Shown here in pieces: positions 16,955 to 25,943 of a DNA stretch of 64,000 nucleotides. The stretch spans positions 186,001-250,000 of the forward strand of contig LADR01000047.1 of the NCBI GenBank assembly GCA_000961655.1, in the 5' to 3' direction. How positions within the stretch are numbered: position 1 is the stretch's first letter; every line of letters starts with the position of its first letter. Below the pieces are notes generated by a model that made no database searches, was not told the origin of the DNA, and saw nothing but the letters and a program-made list of their open reading frames with translations. The position numbers were made by a program, and so were the translations under genes. This DNA is from Desulfatitalea sp. BRH_c12. GTDB taxonomy: Bacteria > Desulfobacterota > Desulfobacteria > Desulfobacterales > Desulfosarcinaceae.

Positions 16955-17425
16955 ATGTCCAAAAAGGTACTTGCGTTGATCATAGGGTCGGTCCTGCTGA
17001 TTCTGGGGATTATGGGAGCCGGTTTTTACTTGATGTTGCAAAAAATGAATCAAAGCATCGCGCAAATTCAAATGCAGGCAGCTTCGGATCAGGAGGAGGA
17101 ACCAGAAGTGCTGGAACCTGCCATGGGTCCAATCTACAAAATGGATACCTTGATTGTGAACCTGGCCGATCAAGGAGGTAAGCGCTATTTGCGTGTGACC
17201 ATGGAGCTGGAGCTAAGCGCTCCTGAAGTCACCGCGGAGATCGACACGCGCCTGCCTCAGTTGCGCGACGCCATTCTGATGGTCCTGCCCAGCAAGCAAT
17301 ATTCGGATATCGGTACGACCGAAGGCAAAATCTTGTTGCGTGACGAACTGATCGTAAAGATCAATGGGATATTGAAAAAAGGTACGGTCAGCAAACTCTA
17401 CTTCACCGAATTTGTCGTTCAATAA
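16955..17425 (+). CDS. fliL: Flagellar basal body-associated protein FliL
   Basis: The 156-residue protein has an N-terminal membrane helix (about 6-27, ALIIGSVLLILGIMG) and a periplasmic domain with VNLADQGGKRYLRVTMELEL and LRDELIVKINGIL, typical of FliL. FliL forms a ring around the stator and supports torque at high load. It lies between motB and fliM, the classical position. A GGAGGG ribosome site precedes the start. Confidence 0.95.
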   Translation: MSKKVLALIIGSVLLILGIMGAGFYLMLQKMNQSIAQIQMQAASDQEEEPEVLEPAMGPIYKMDTLIVNLADQGGKRYLRVTMELELSAPEVTAEIDTRLPQLRDAILMVLPSKQYSDIGTTEGKILLRDELIVKINGILKKGTVSKLYFTEFVVQ

Positions 17426-17436
17426 CAGGATCGCAA

Positions 17437-18420
17437 ATGGCGGAACAAATACTATCCCAAGAAGAGATCGATGCGCTGCTCAATGCCATGGATACCGGAG
17501 AGGTCCAGGTCGAAGATGAGCAGCAACGAAAGGTCAAGGCGGAAGCGCGTCCATACGACCTGACCTCTCAGAGTCTCATGCTCAGGGACCAGTTCGATGC
17601 CCTTGACGAAGTCTATGATAAATTCGTCAATCTGCTGAATGTCGAGCTGACCGGGTCCTTGCAGCGCGCCATCGAAGTCAAGCAAATTTCAAAGGAGATC
17701 GTCAAGTTCGGGGAATTTTTGCATGCTTTTTCCAACCCCACCGGGTTCAGCATCTTCACCATGGAACCGCTCATCGGTGCTTCTTTGCTGGCGGCTGAGC
17801 CCAACCTTTGCTTTGCGCTGATCGATAGCATGTTCGGCGGCGTCGGCAAGCCACTGGCCAAAGTTCGCGAGTTTACCCAGATTGAACAACGCATGCTTTC
17901 CAAATTCTATGGCGAGGTTCTGTCGGAATTGGAAAAAGCCTGGCAGGTGGCATTCAATATCAAAGTGATCCAGAAGAAAACCGAAACAAAACCGGAATTC
18001 GTCAACCTGGTCAGCCCGGGGGATCTTGTTTTGATTTTCTCCTTTGCGATATCGGGCGAGGCGTTTTCGGGCAACATTCATATCTGCACACCATTTCTGA
18101 TGCTGGAGCCGGTCAAGAACAATCTGTCGTCGCGCTATATTCGTGAAAAGGACCGCGCGCATGCATTTCGGGCGCAATTGGCGGTCCTGCTCAAGGATAC
18201 CCAAGTGACCATGGTGGCCGAGCTGGGGCGCACCGTTTCGACCATCGGCCGCATTCTGGAACTGGAAAAAGACGATATTGTCAAAATCAATACAGGCCCG
18301 CAGGATTCGCTTGTCGTCAAGGTGGAAGGCACACCCAAATACTTGGGAATGCCCGGCACCGTCAAGGGCAATCGGGCTGTGCAGATTTCCGCACTCATCC
18401 AAAAGGACGAAGGGGAGTAA
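17437..18420 (+). CDS. fliM: Flagellar motor switch protein FliM
   Basis: The 327-residue protein begins with the CheY-P-binding peptide ILSQEEIDALLNAM. The middle CheC-like domain contains NPTGFSIFTMEPL and GGVGKPLAKVREFTQIEQRM. The C-terminal part is a SpoA domain that pairs with FliN. It forms the middle of the C-ring and mediates switching. It is followed by fliN after three bases. Chemotaxis genes themselves are not in the window, but the intact CheY-binding peptide implies they exist elsewhere. Confidence 0.97.
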   Translation: MAEQILSQEEIDALLNAMDTGEVQVEDEQQRKVKAEARPYDLTSQSLMLRDQFDALDEVYDKFVNLLNVELTGSLQRAIEVKQISKEIVKFGEFLHAFSNPTGFSIFTMEPLIGASLLAAEPNLCFALIDSMFGGVGKPLAKVREFTQIEQRMLSKFYGEVLSELEKAWQVAFNIKVIQKKTETKPEFVNLVSPGDLVLIFSFAISGEAFSGNIHICTPFLMLEPVKNNLSSRYIREKDRAHAFRAQLAVLLKDTQVTMVAELGRTVSTIGRILELEKDDIVKINTGPQDSLVVKVEGTPKYLGMPGTVKGNRAVQISALIQKDEGE

Positions 18421-18423
18421 TGT

Positions 18424-18822
18424 ATGGCGGCCAACAAGCCCACTGATATTGGACACGCAAGTGACGCCCGGCAGAAAACGCCGACCCAGAAACAGCCATT
18501 GTCCGGAAAATCCGACACGCATGCCTTTTCTGATTTGAAGGGCCCATCGGATGGCCAACGTCCGGCCAACCTGGACTTCATTCTGGATATACCCCTGGAA
18601 ATCACGGTTGAATTGGGCCGCACAAAAATGTTGATCCAGGATCTGCTCAAACTGGGGCAGGGGTCGGTGATCGAGTTGACCAAGGCGGCCGGCGAAACGT
18701 TGGAAATTCTGGCCAATAACCGCCTGATCGCCAAAGGGGATGTGGTGGTGATGAATGACAAGTACGGCATCCGCCTGACCGAAGTGATCAGCCCGGTGGA
18801 ACGTCTGGAGAGGCTGAAATGA
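18424..18822 (+). CDS. fliN: Flagellar motor switch protein FliN
   Basis: The 132-residue protein has a variable, polar N-terminus (1-45) and a C-terminal SpoA domain with LDIPLEITVELGRTKM, DLLKLGQGSVIELTK and NRLIAKGDVVVMNDKYGIR, all standard for FliN. It forms the base of the C-ring and docks FliH. fliO overlaps its end (ATGA), so translation is coupled. Confidence 0.96.
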   Translation: MAANKPTDIGHASDARQKTPTQKQPLSGKSDTHAFSDLKGPSDGQRPANLDFILDIPLEITVELGRTKMLIQDLLKLGQGSVIELTKAAGETLEILANNRLIAKGDVVVMNDKYGIRLTEVISPVERLERLK

Positions 18823-19232
18823 CCTATGCCCCCGATGTGACCGCGGCAATGATCAAAATGGTGCTCTCGCTGGCGGTCGTGCTGGCTCTCTTGTGGGGAC
18901 TTCAGCGCTGGGTACGGCATGCGCGCCCGGGCGGCGTCGGCGGCCGGGAACGTCTGATCACTGTGCTGGGCAACCATTATCTGGGCCCCAAAAAATCGAT
19001 CGCGCTGGTCAAGGTGCCTGGCACGGTTCTGGTTGTGGGGATCGGCACGGAGCAGATCACCTTGTTGACACGCATCGACGACCCTGTTGTGTTGGCGGAT
19101 TTGGCGGTGTCTGCGGAAACTGCTGGCGGCGCCGGATTCAGGGAACAGTTGCAGCGCATGATCCAACCGTTGTCGCAAAAATTCACGCCTGCCGACACGC
19201 TGGGCAAAGCTGACGAGAGTCGAAAACGATGA
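18819..19232 (+). CDS. fliO: Flagellar export gate assembly protein FliO
   Basis: The 137-residue protein has one membrane helix near the N-terminus (about 12-31, MVLSLAVVLALLWGL) and a small cytoplasmic domain with IALVKVPGTVLVVGIG. FliO helps build the FliP-FliR core of the gate. It overlaps fliN and fliP by four bases each, the usual tight coupling. Sequence conservation is low in FliO; position supports the call. Confidence 0.9.
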   Translation: MTYAPDVTAAMIKMVLSLAVVLALLWGLQRWVRHARPGGVGGRERLITVLGNHYLGPKKSIALVKVPGTVLVVGIGTEQITLLTRIDDPVVLADLAVSAETAGGAGFREQLQRMIQPLSQKFTPADTLGKADESRKR

Positions 19233-20005
19233 TGTTTTGGCGCAAACACCCGCGTATGTGGCTGGCGCTTTTGGTCTTGCTCTGTCTTGTGATGCCGCAA
19301 TGGGCGGCCGCCGCACCACCGGTCGATCCCGGCAACTTGTTGCGCATCGACATGGCGCAAACGGAAGATCCGGGCAAGGTCAGCGTGACCATGCAGATCT
19401 TTCTGCTGCTCACCGTGCTCTCGCTGGCACCCTCGATTCTCATCATGGTGACATGCTTTACGCGCATTGCCATTGTGCTCTCATTGCTGCGGCAGGCAAT
19501 CGGCTCCAACCAGCTGCCGCCCAATCAGATTATTGTCGGGTTAACCTTGTTTTTGACATTTTTCATCATGACCCCGGTGTGGCAGACGGTGAACGAGGAG
19601 GCACTCACGCCCTATTTGAACAATCAGCTCTCCTCGGTCGAGGCGCTGAAAAAAGCCGAAAAACCTATTCGCGCCTTCATGCTCAAACACACGCGTGAAA
19701 AAGACTTGTCTTTGCTGATGGACATCGCCAAGCGGTCGCGGCCGAAGAACATCGACGAGGTTCCGACCACGGTGCTGGTGCCTTCGTTTATCATCAGCGA
19801 ACTGAAAACCGCGTTCCAGATCGGCTTTATGCTCTACATACCCTTTCTGATCATCGACATGGTGGTCGCCAGTGTGTTGCTATCGATGGGCATGATGATG
19901 CTGCCGCCAGTGATGGTGTCGCTGCCGTTCAAATTGATGATCTTCGTCCTGGCCGATGGATGGTATCTGATCGTCGGATCCCTGGTGAAAAGTTTCGCAC
20001 CCTAG
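19229..20005 (+). CDS. fliP: Flagellar export gate protein FliP
   Basis: The 258-residue protein has a cleavable-looking signal sequence (ending about AAAAP, residue 29) and four membrane segments. Signatures include LSLAPSILIMVTCFTRI and FMLYIPFLIIDMVVASVLL. It forms the pentameric core of the export channel with FliQ and FliR. It overlaps fliO. A 94-base gap with no gene follows before fliQ. Confidence 0.97.
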   Translation: MMFWRKHPRMWLALLVLLCLVMPQWAAAAPPVDPGNLLRIDMAQTEDPGKVSVTMQIFLLLTVLSLAPSILIMVTCFTRIAIVLSLLRQAIGSNQLPPNQIIVGLTLFLTFFIMTPVWQTVNEEALTPYLNNQLSSVEALKKAEKPIRAFMLKHTREKDLSLLMDIAKRSRPKNIDEVPTTVLVPSFIISELKTAFQIGFMLYIPFLIIDMVVASVLLSMGMMMLPPVMVSLPFKLMIFVLADGWYLIVGSLVKSFAP

Positions 20006-20099
20006 CCCCTCTATCAGAAGCATGCACGCATAGGGTGCAGGAAAGCGTTTTTGATCAGTATACTTAACCCACCGGCGCAGCCGGCCGAGAGGTAGATCC

Positions 20100-20369
20100 A
20101 TGACCCCCGAGTTCGTTACCAGTTATTTTCTGGAAGCTATCAAAACCGCGCTGATGCTGGCCGCCCCCATGCTGGCGGTCGGACTGGCCGTGGGTGTTCT
20201 GGTGAGTATGTTTCAAGCCGCTACCCAAATTAATGAAATGACCCTGGTCTTCGTACCCAAAATACTGGGGGTGGCCTTGGCCCTGCTGGTTTTTTTCCCC
20301 TGGATGCTCAAGGTCATCACTGAATTCATGCGGCATAACATTGTCAATATCGCCATGTATTTGCATTGA
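20100..20369 (+). CDS. fliQ: Flagellar export gate protein FliQ
   Basis: The 89-residue protein has two membrane helices and the FliQ motifs AAPMLAVGLAVGVLVSMFQA and TQINEMTLVFVPKI. Four copies surround the FliP-FliR core. It lies between fliP and fliR, as in nearly all flagellar loci. Confidence 0.97.
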   Translation: MTPEFVTSYFLEAIKTALMLAAPMLAVGLAVGVLVSMFQAATQINEMTLVFVPKILGVALALLVFFPWMLKVITEFMRHNIVNIAMYLH

Positions 20370-20399
20370 AGTTGAATGTGAGACGTAGAAAGTTGACAG

Positions 20400-21179
20400 A
20401 TGTTACTTTTCAATTTGCCAATGGAACAGATCCAACTTTTTCTTTTCGTGCTTGTGCGCGTGGGGGCGGTTCTGTTTTCAATTCCTTTTCTCGAGGCGCG
20501 CAACATACCGGTTCTGGTGAAAGTGAGCCTTGCCATGGCATTCAGTATGATGATCATGCCCCAGTTGACGGTGGTCGTTCCCGATCTGATCGGCGATCCA
20601 TTTGCCCTGGCCTTAGGCGTGGCATCGGAGGCAGCCATCGGCATGATTATCGGTTTGACTGTGCAGCTTCTGTTCGCGGGGGTCCAGTTGGCCGGCCAAC
20701 TGGCCGGTTTTCAGATGGGGTTCGCCATCGCCAACGTGGTCGATCCCGCTTCCAGCCTGCAAATTCCCATTTTATCGCAGTTCTTGAACTTGTTTGCCCT
20801 GATGATTTTTTTCAGTGTCAATGCACATTACTATTTCATCAAAGCCCTCATGGATGCTTTCGAACTCATCCCTCCCATGGGAGCGCATTTTGATGCCAGA
20901 CTGGTGGAATTGATCGTGGGCATGGCCGGCAATATCTTCGTGGTCGCTATTAAAGTGGGCGCGCCGGTCATTATAGCGCTGCTGCTGGCCAATGTAGCCC
21001 TTGGCTTGACGGCCCGCACCGTGCCGCAAATGCAGATTTTCATGGTGGCCATGCCACTGCAGATCGCACTGGGGTTGATCTTTCTGAGTTTTTCCCTGCC
21101 ATTTGTCGCATCGTTTATGGAGGGTGCTTGCAAGGACCTGGGAACAACCATCATCGGCATCATTCGATTACTGCGGTGA
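20400..21179 (+). CDS. fliR: Flagellar export gate protein FliR
   Basis: The 259-residue, very hydrophobic protein has six membrane segments and FliR motifs such as FSIPFLEARNIPV, GQLAGFQMGFAIANVVDP and LALGLIFLSFSLPF. It completes the export channel and interacts with FlhB. ATG 20400 has a weak ribosome site; ATG 20421 (seven residues shorter) is possible. flhB starts ten bases after the stop. Confidence 0.95.
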   Translation: MLLFNLPMEQIQLFLFVLVRVGAVLFSIPFLEARNIPVLVKVSLAMAFSMMIMPQLTVVVPDLIGDPFALALGVASEAAIGMIIGLTVQLLFAGVQLAGQLAGFQMGFAIANVVDPASSLQIPILSQFLNLFALMIFFSVNAHYYFIKALMDAFELIPPMGAHFDARLVELIVGMAGNIFVVAIKVGAPVIIALLLANVALGLTARTVPQMQIFMVAMPLQIALGLIFLSFSLPFVASFMEGACKDLGTTIIGIIRLLR

Positions 21180-21189
21180 AAGGCGCTTC

Positions 21190-22254
21190 ATGGCTGAAAA
21201 CGATCAGGAAAAAACCGAGCCCGCAACCGGAAAAAAGCGCGAAGAAGCCCGTAAAAAAGGGCAGGTGGCCCAAAGCCGGGAAATACCTTCGGTACTCGTT
21301 TTGCTAAGCGCTTTTTCGGTTTTTTACTTCGCCGGCAGTTGGATGTTTTCCCAAACGACCGATCTGGCACGAACGCTTTTTCTGCAAATGGCACACTGGG
21401 GCGCAACCAGTGAAGATGCGCATGTCATGTTCTGGTATCTTTTTCAGAGAATCGTCTTGATCCTGGCGCCTTTGGTCTGTGTGGTGGCCATTGCCGGTGT
21501 GGTCGGCAACGTGGCGCAGTTCGGTTTCATGATTGTCGAAAATGTCTTGACCCCCAAATTTTCAAAACTGAATCCCATTGCAGGCCTTAAGCGGGTTTTC
21601 TCAGTACGCGGCCTGGTCGAATTGTTAAAATCGATTCTTAAAATCATCATTATCGGAGGCATTTCCTACGCGACCCTCAAGGGTGAAATGGATCAGATAC
21701 CAGGTTTGGTCGACCAGGATGTCTGGTCGATTCTCTCTTTTTTCGGCCGTGTTGCGCTCAAAATGGGATTTTACACCTGCCTGGTGCTGATCGTGCTGGC
21801 GGGCATGGATTACCTGTTTCAACTCTGGAAACACGAGCGCGATCTGCGCATGTCCAAGCAGGAGATCAAGGATGAGAACAAGCAGCGCGAAGGCGATCCT
21901 GCCATCCGCGCACGCATCCGGTCCGCCCAACGGGAAATGGCGATGCGCCGCATGATGCAGTCTGTGCCGGAGGCCACCGTGATCATCACCAACCCGACCC
22001 ATTTGGCGATCGCCATTCAATTCGACCGCGGCATGTATGCGCCCAAAGTCTTGGCCAAGGGCGCGGACCGAGTGGCCGCACGCATCCGCGAAGTTGCCAA
22101 CGAAAGCAACATTCCGATCATCGAGCAGAAGGGGTTGGCACGCATCTTATACAAAGAGGTCGAAATCGGACAATTCATCCCCGCCGATCTTTACCATGCC
22201 GTGGCTGAAATTTTGGCCTACGTGTACCGGTTGAAGGGATTGGTCAGCGCGTAG
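21190..22254 (+). CDS. flhB: Flagellar export switch protein FlhB
   Basis: The 354-residue protein starts MAENDQEKTEPATGKKREEA, a standard FlhB opening, has four membrane segments and a cytoplasmic C-domain with the self-cleavage site NPTH (about residue 265) in IITNPTHLAIAI. FlhB switches substrate class when FliK signals hook completion. ATG 21190 gives the family-typical N-terminus; longer in-frame starts lie inside fliR and are unlikely. Confidence 0.97.
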   Translation: MAENDQEKTEPATGKKREEARKKGQVAQSREIPSVLVLLSAFSVFYFAGSWMFSQTTDLARTLFLQMAHWGATSEDAHVMFWYLFQRIVLILAPLVCVVAIAGVVGNVAQFGFMIVENVLTPKFSKLNPIAGLKRVFSVRGLVELLKSILKIIIIGGISYATLKGEMDQIPGLVDQDVWSILSFFGRVALKMGFYTCLVLIVLAGMDYLFQLWKHERDLRMSKQEIKDENKQREGDPAIRARIRSAQREMAMRRMMQSVPEATVIITNPTHLAIAIQFDRGMYAPKVLAKGADRVAARIREVANESNIPIIEQKGLARILYKEVEIGQFIPADLYHAVAEILAYVYRLKGLVSA

Positions 22255-22386
22255 TTACCCACCATTTTCCCCGCCGAAATCTTGACGCTCTTCGAGCCGA
22301 TCCACGGCCCGAGCGGATTCCCAGCGCGGCATGAAAAATGCTTAATTGTGGCAGACTGTCTGAATAAACCGTTTCGGAAGGATGTC

Positions 22387-24498
22387 ATGGCTATTGCGCA
22401 AACCAATGCATTAAACGGACGCTTCGCGTTCATCAGCAATAACTCCGACGTCGCGCTGGGTTTTGCGACCATGTGCATCCTGTTGGTTATGATCATTCCC
22501 ATTCCGACGATCATTCTTGATCTTTTTCTGACGCTCAACATCACACTGGCTTTGATGATCCTGCTGGTGGGCATGTATGTCCTCAAGCCTTTGGAATTTT
22601 CTGCTTTTCCATCTGTTTTGCTGCTGGTGACACTGTTTCGCCTATCGCTCAATATCGCTTCCACCCGTTTAATTCTGCTGCGCGGCGGCGAGGGCACGCA
22701 AGCGGCCGGCAAAGTGATTATGGCCTTCGGTGATTTCGTGGTCGGCGGCAATTATGTCGTTGGTCTGATCGTATTCATCATCCTGGTGGTCATTAATTTC
22801 GTGGTCATCACCAAAGGCGCCGGACGCATCGCCGAGGTAGCCGCACGGTTTACGCTGGATGCCATGCCGGGCAAACAGATGAGCATCGACGCGGATCTGA
22901 ATGCCGGGTTGATCGATGAGCACCAGGCGCGCGACCGCCGCCAATTGATTGCCAAAGAGTCCGAATATTACGGCGCCATGGACGGCGCCAACAAATTCGT
23001 GCGCGGCGATGCCATCGCGGGTATCATCATCACCTTGGTCAATATCGTGGCAGGCTTTGCCATCGGCGTTTTTCAAAACGATATGAGTTTCGCCGAGGCG
23101 GCGCGCAACTACACCTTGTTGACGGTCGGGGACGGTTTGGTCAGCCAGGTTCCGGCCCTGATCATTTCCACGGCAGCCGGTATCGTGGTCAGCCGGGCAG
23201 GCTCTGAAAGCCACATGGGCCAGGAAATTGGCGCGCAACTGTTTGCAAAACCGCGCGCCTTGGCTGTGGCAGGCGTTATCCTGTTCGTTTTTGGATTGAT
23301 TCCCGGCCTGCCCACCATGCCTTTTTTCATCATGGCGCTGTTGGTCGGCGGGGTGGCGTATCTCTTATTCCAAAGCGACCGGCAAAATCGTCAGGATGCC
23401 TCGGTCGCGGCTGAAGAAACCCAAGCCGACGATGCCAAAGAATCGAATGAAATGTTCAAGCCCCTTCCGCCACTGGACATCCTGGGGTTGGAAATCGGCT
23501 ACGGCCTGATTCCGCTGGTGGACAGTCAACAAGATGGCGAACTGCTTGAGCGCATCAAATCGATTCGCCGCCAGATCATCCAGGAGCTCGGCATTGTGGT
23601 GCCTTCCATTCATATCCAGGACAACATGCAACTTAAACCAGGAGAGTACATCATCAAGCTCAAAGGCAACGAGGTGGCCCGCGGTGATCTGATGCTCAAT
23701 AATTTCCTGGCCATGAACCCGGGCAATGCCGAGGAAGGTTTACGCGGCATTGCCACCAAGGAACCCACCTACGGCATCGATGCCATGTGGATCAAAGAGC
23801 GTCAGCGCGAGGAGGCCATCGCCAAGGGCTACACCGTGGTGGATCTGGCCACGGTGATGACGACCCACATTTCCGAACTGATCCGACGGCACGCCCATGA
23901 ACTGCTCGGCCGCCAGGAGGTGCAGGTACTTCTCGATGCGCTGAAAGAAACCCATCCCAAAGCGGTCGATGAACTTGTACCCAACCAATTGTCGCTGGGC
24001 GGCGTGGTACGTGTATTGCAAAACCTGCTCATGGAACAGGTTTCCATTCGCGATTTGTTGACCATCGTCGAGGCCATGGCCGACTGGGCACCTTCGGTCA
24101 AACAACTGGATGTCCTCACCGAGCATGTCCGCCAAGCCATGGCCCGCACCATCACCCGGCAATATAAGACGCCCGAGGGCGAGATCGTGGCGGTATCACT
24201 GGGCCAGGCAGCCGAACGGAGCATCGCCGAAGCGCTGCAACGGACCGATCACGGAGATTATCTGGCCATGGACCCGCGCACTGCCCAACGCCTCATGCAC
24301 CGGCTTGCCGAACAGTTGGACAAATATGCCAAGCGCGGTCTTCAGCCCCTGGTGCTGTGCTCGGGACAAATTCGGATCCATGTCAAAAAATTGGTCGATC
24401 GTTTTATTCCCCAACTGGTCGTGCTTTCTTATGAAGAAATTCTGCCGAATGTTCGCATTCAATCCTTGGGAGTAGCGGAGCTGACGGATGAAGATTAA
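22387..24498 (+). CDS. flhA: Flagellar export gate protein FlhA
   Basis: The 703-residue protein is of normal length, with about eight membrane segments in the first half, the FHIPEP-family motif region (LFRLSLNIASTRLIL, VVITKGAGRIAEVAARFTLD, MPGKQMSIDADLNAG) and a large cytoplasmic C-domain that forms a nonameric ring for chaperone docking. ATG 22387 is preferred: GGAAGG lies just before it and the upstream 35 codons have no family match. It overlaps flhF by 11 bases. Confidence 0.97.
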   Translation: MAIAQTNALNGRFAFISNNSDVALGFATMCILLVMIIPIPTIILDLFLTLNITLALMILLVGMYVLKPLEFSAFPSVLLLVTLFRLSLNIASTRLILLRGGEGTQAAGKVIMAFGDFVVGGNYVVGLIVFIILVVINFVVITKGAGRIAEVAARFTLDAMPGKQMSIDADLNAGLIDEHQARDRRQLIAKESEYYGAMDGANKFVRGDAIAGIIITLVNIVAGFAIGVFQNDMSFAEAARNYTLLTVGDGLVSQVPALIISTAAGIVVSRAGSESHMGQEIGAQLFAKPRALAVAGVILFVFGLIPGLPTMPFFIMALLVGGVAYLLFQSDRQNRQDASVAAEETQADDAKESNEMFKPLPPLDILGLEIGYGLIPLVDSQQDGELLERIKSIRRQIIQELGIVVPSIHIQDNMQLKPGEYIIKLKGNEVARGDLMLNNFLAMNPGNAEEGLRGIATKEPTYGIDAMWIKERQREEAIAKGYTVVDLATVMTTHISELIRRHAHELLGRQEVQVLLDALKETHPKAVDELVPNQLSLGGVVRVLQNLLMEQVSIRDLLTIVEAMADWAPSVKQLDVLTEHVRQAMARTITRQYKTPEGEIVAVSLGQAAERSIAEALQRTDHGDYLAMDPRTAQRLMHRLAEQLDKYAKRGLQPLVLCSGQIRIHVKKLVDRFIPQLVVLSYEEILPNVRIQSLGVAELTDED

Positions 24499-25942
24499 AC
24501 GATTTGAAGCGCCCAGCATGGCAGAGGCCCTGCGTATGATCAAAAAGGAGTTTGGCGACGATGCGGTCATTTTATCCGCCAAAAATCAGAAAAAATCCAA
24601 TGGGTTCTTCGGCGCGAGTTCCGGCACCCAAGTGGTTGTGACAGCGGCCATCGATCCGACATCGGCCAAACAGGCGCTGCAGGATCGCCGTCCGGACGAT
24701 GTGCTGCCCCAACAGACCGATCGGCCTGCCGACCCCAGCAGGCCGATGGATGGCATCGCCCGTATGCTGCAACGTTTCACCCCGATCACGCGTACCGGCC
24801 AGAAAAAACTGCAACCCAAATTTGTCCGCCTGATGAACGAAACCCTGGAATCAACAGCCCAGGCGACGACCGAAGCGCCAGAACGGACCATTTACGAGCA
24901 CTTGCGCGCGCAGGGACTGTCGCGCGCAGTCGCCTCCGAGCTGGCCGACAAAATAGTTGATTTGAACGAGCAGGACACGCCGCTCGAAGATGGTTCGGTC
25001 GTAGCCCTGTCACAGATCATCGAAGCCAAAGGATGGGTGGCACCCACACGGCCCAGGCATGACCGCAGGCAGCGCATCATTGTGCTGGTCGGGCCCAACG
25101 GCGCCGGCAAAACCACCATGGCCGCCAAATTAGCGGCACAAGCCGTTTTACGCGCCAATGAACCGGTCGCGCTGCTGAGCCTGGACGATCAGCGCATCGC
25201 CGGCACCGCCGAATTGCAAAAATATGCCGACATCATGGGCTTGCCTTTTGAAACAGCCAGCGTGCCCGAACAGCTCTCAGCTGCCATGAAGAATCTGTCG
25301 CACACGCCGCTAGTCGTGGTGGACACCCCGGGTATCGCCCCCAACGACACCGCCCGGCAGGAAGCACTGTCGCGCATGCTCAAGACGCTGCCCGCAGCGG
25401 AAGTACATCTGCTGATCAACGCCGGTGCGCAGCAAATGGTGATCTCCCGAACCATAGACGTTTACAAGCAGGTCGGAATCAACCGCTTACTGCCTACCCA
25501 TTTGGATTGGTGCAGACATCTCGGCGCGTTTGTCAATCAAATGCACGCTTATCCCTGGCCGATCACCTTCCTGGGCACCGGACCCCAGGTGCCCGACGGT
25601 CTTGAATCGCTGACCAGCCGCCGGATGGCGGCCATGCTTCTGGCGCGTGCGGATGACGCGGCTTGCCAGGCGGAGCCCGAACCGGCGGTGACGATGACCC
25701 GGCGCCAGTCGGCACCCGGACTACAGGGGCAGTATGTGGCCAATCGCAATTCGGATATATTTCACGATCGTGCGTGCAAGTCGGTTCAACGCATCAACAA
25801 CGACAATGCGGTGATTTTCAAAGATCCCACAGATGCGATGCAACAAGGATACAAACCATGCCGAATGTGCTGCATGGCGCTTTTCGCTCCCAAACCAATA
25901 GATCGTCTGGCATCCCTCCGCTTCGCCAGCAGCAGGAATTGA
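24488..25942 (+). CDS. flhF: FlhF GTPase with C-terminal Ada-type metal-binding domain
   Basis: The 484-residue protein starts MKIKRFEAPSMAEALRMIKKEF, the FlhF B-domain, and has an SRP-type NG domain (about 115-390) with P-loop GPNGAGKTT (202-210). FlhF places the flagellum at the pole. Two points are odd. The G4 motif, normally TKLD, reads THLD (about 337-340), and DTAGR reads DTPGI. After residue 410 there is an extra domain: H426, C430, C458, C461 in FHDRAC ... GYKPCRMCC, the pattern of Ada/ComEC-linked zinc modules (YHxxxC ... GYxPCxxC). The frame is open through the joint. flhG follows one base after the stop. Confidence 0.93.
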   Translation: MKIKRFEAPSMAEALRMIKKEFGDDAVILSAKNQKKSNGFFGASSGTQVVVTAAIDPTSAKQALQDRRPDDVLPQQTDRPADPSRPMDGIARMLQRFTPITRTGQKKLQPKFVRLMNETLESTAQATTEAPERTIYEHLRAQGLSRAVASELADKIVDLNEQDTPLEDGSVVALSQIIEAKGWVAPTRPRHDRRQRIIVLVGPNGAGKTTMAAKLAAQAVLRANEPVALLSLDDQRIAGTAELQKYADIMGLPFETASVPEQLSAAMKNLSHTPLVVVDTPGIAPNDTARQEALSRMLKTLPAAEVHLLINAGAQQMVISRTIDVYKQVGINRLLPTHLDWCRHLGAFVNQMHAYPWPITFLGTGPQVPDGLESLTSRRMAAMLLARADDAACQAEPEPAVTMTRRQSAPGLQGQYVANRNSDIFHDRACKSVQRINNDNAVIFKDPTDAMQQGYKPCRMCCMALFAPKPIDRLASLRFASSRN

Positions 25943-25943
25943 T

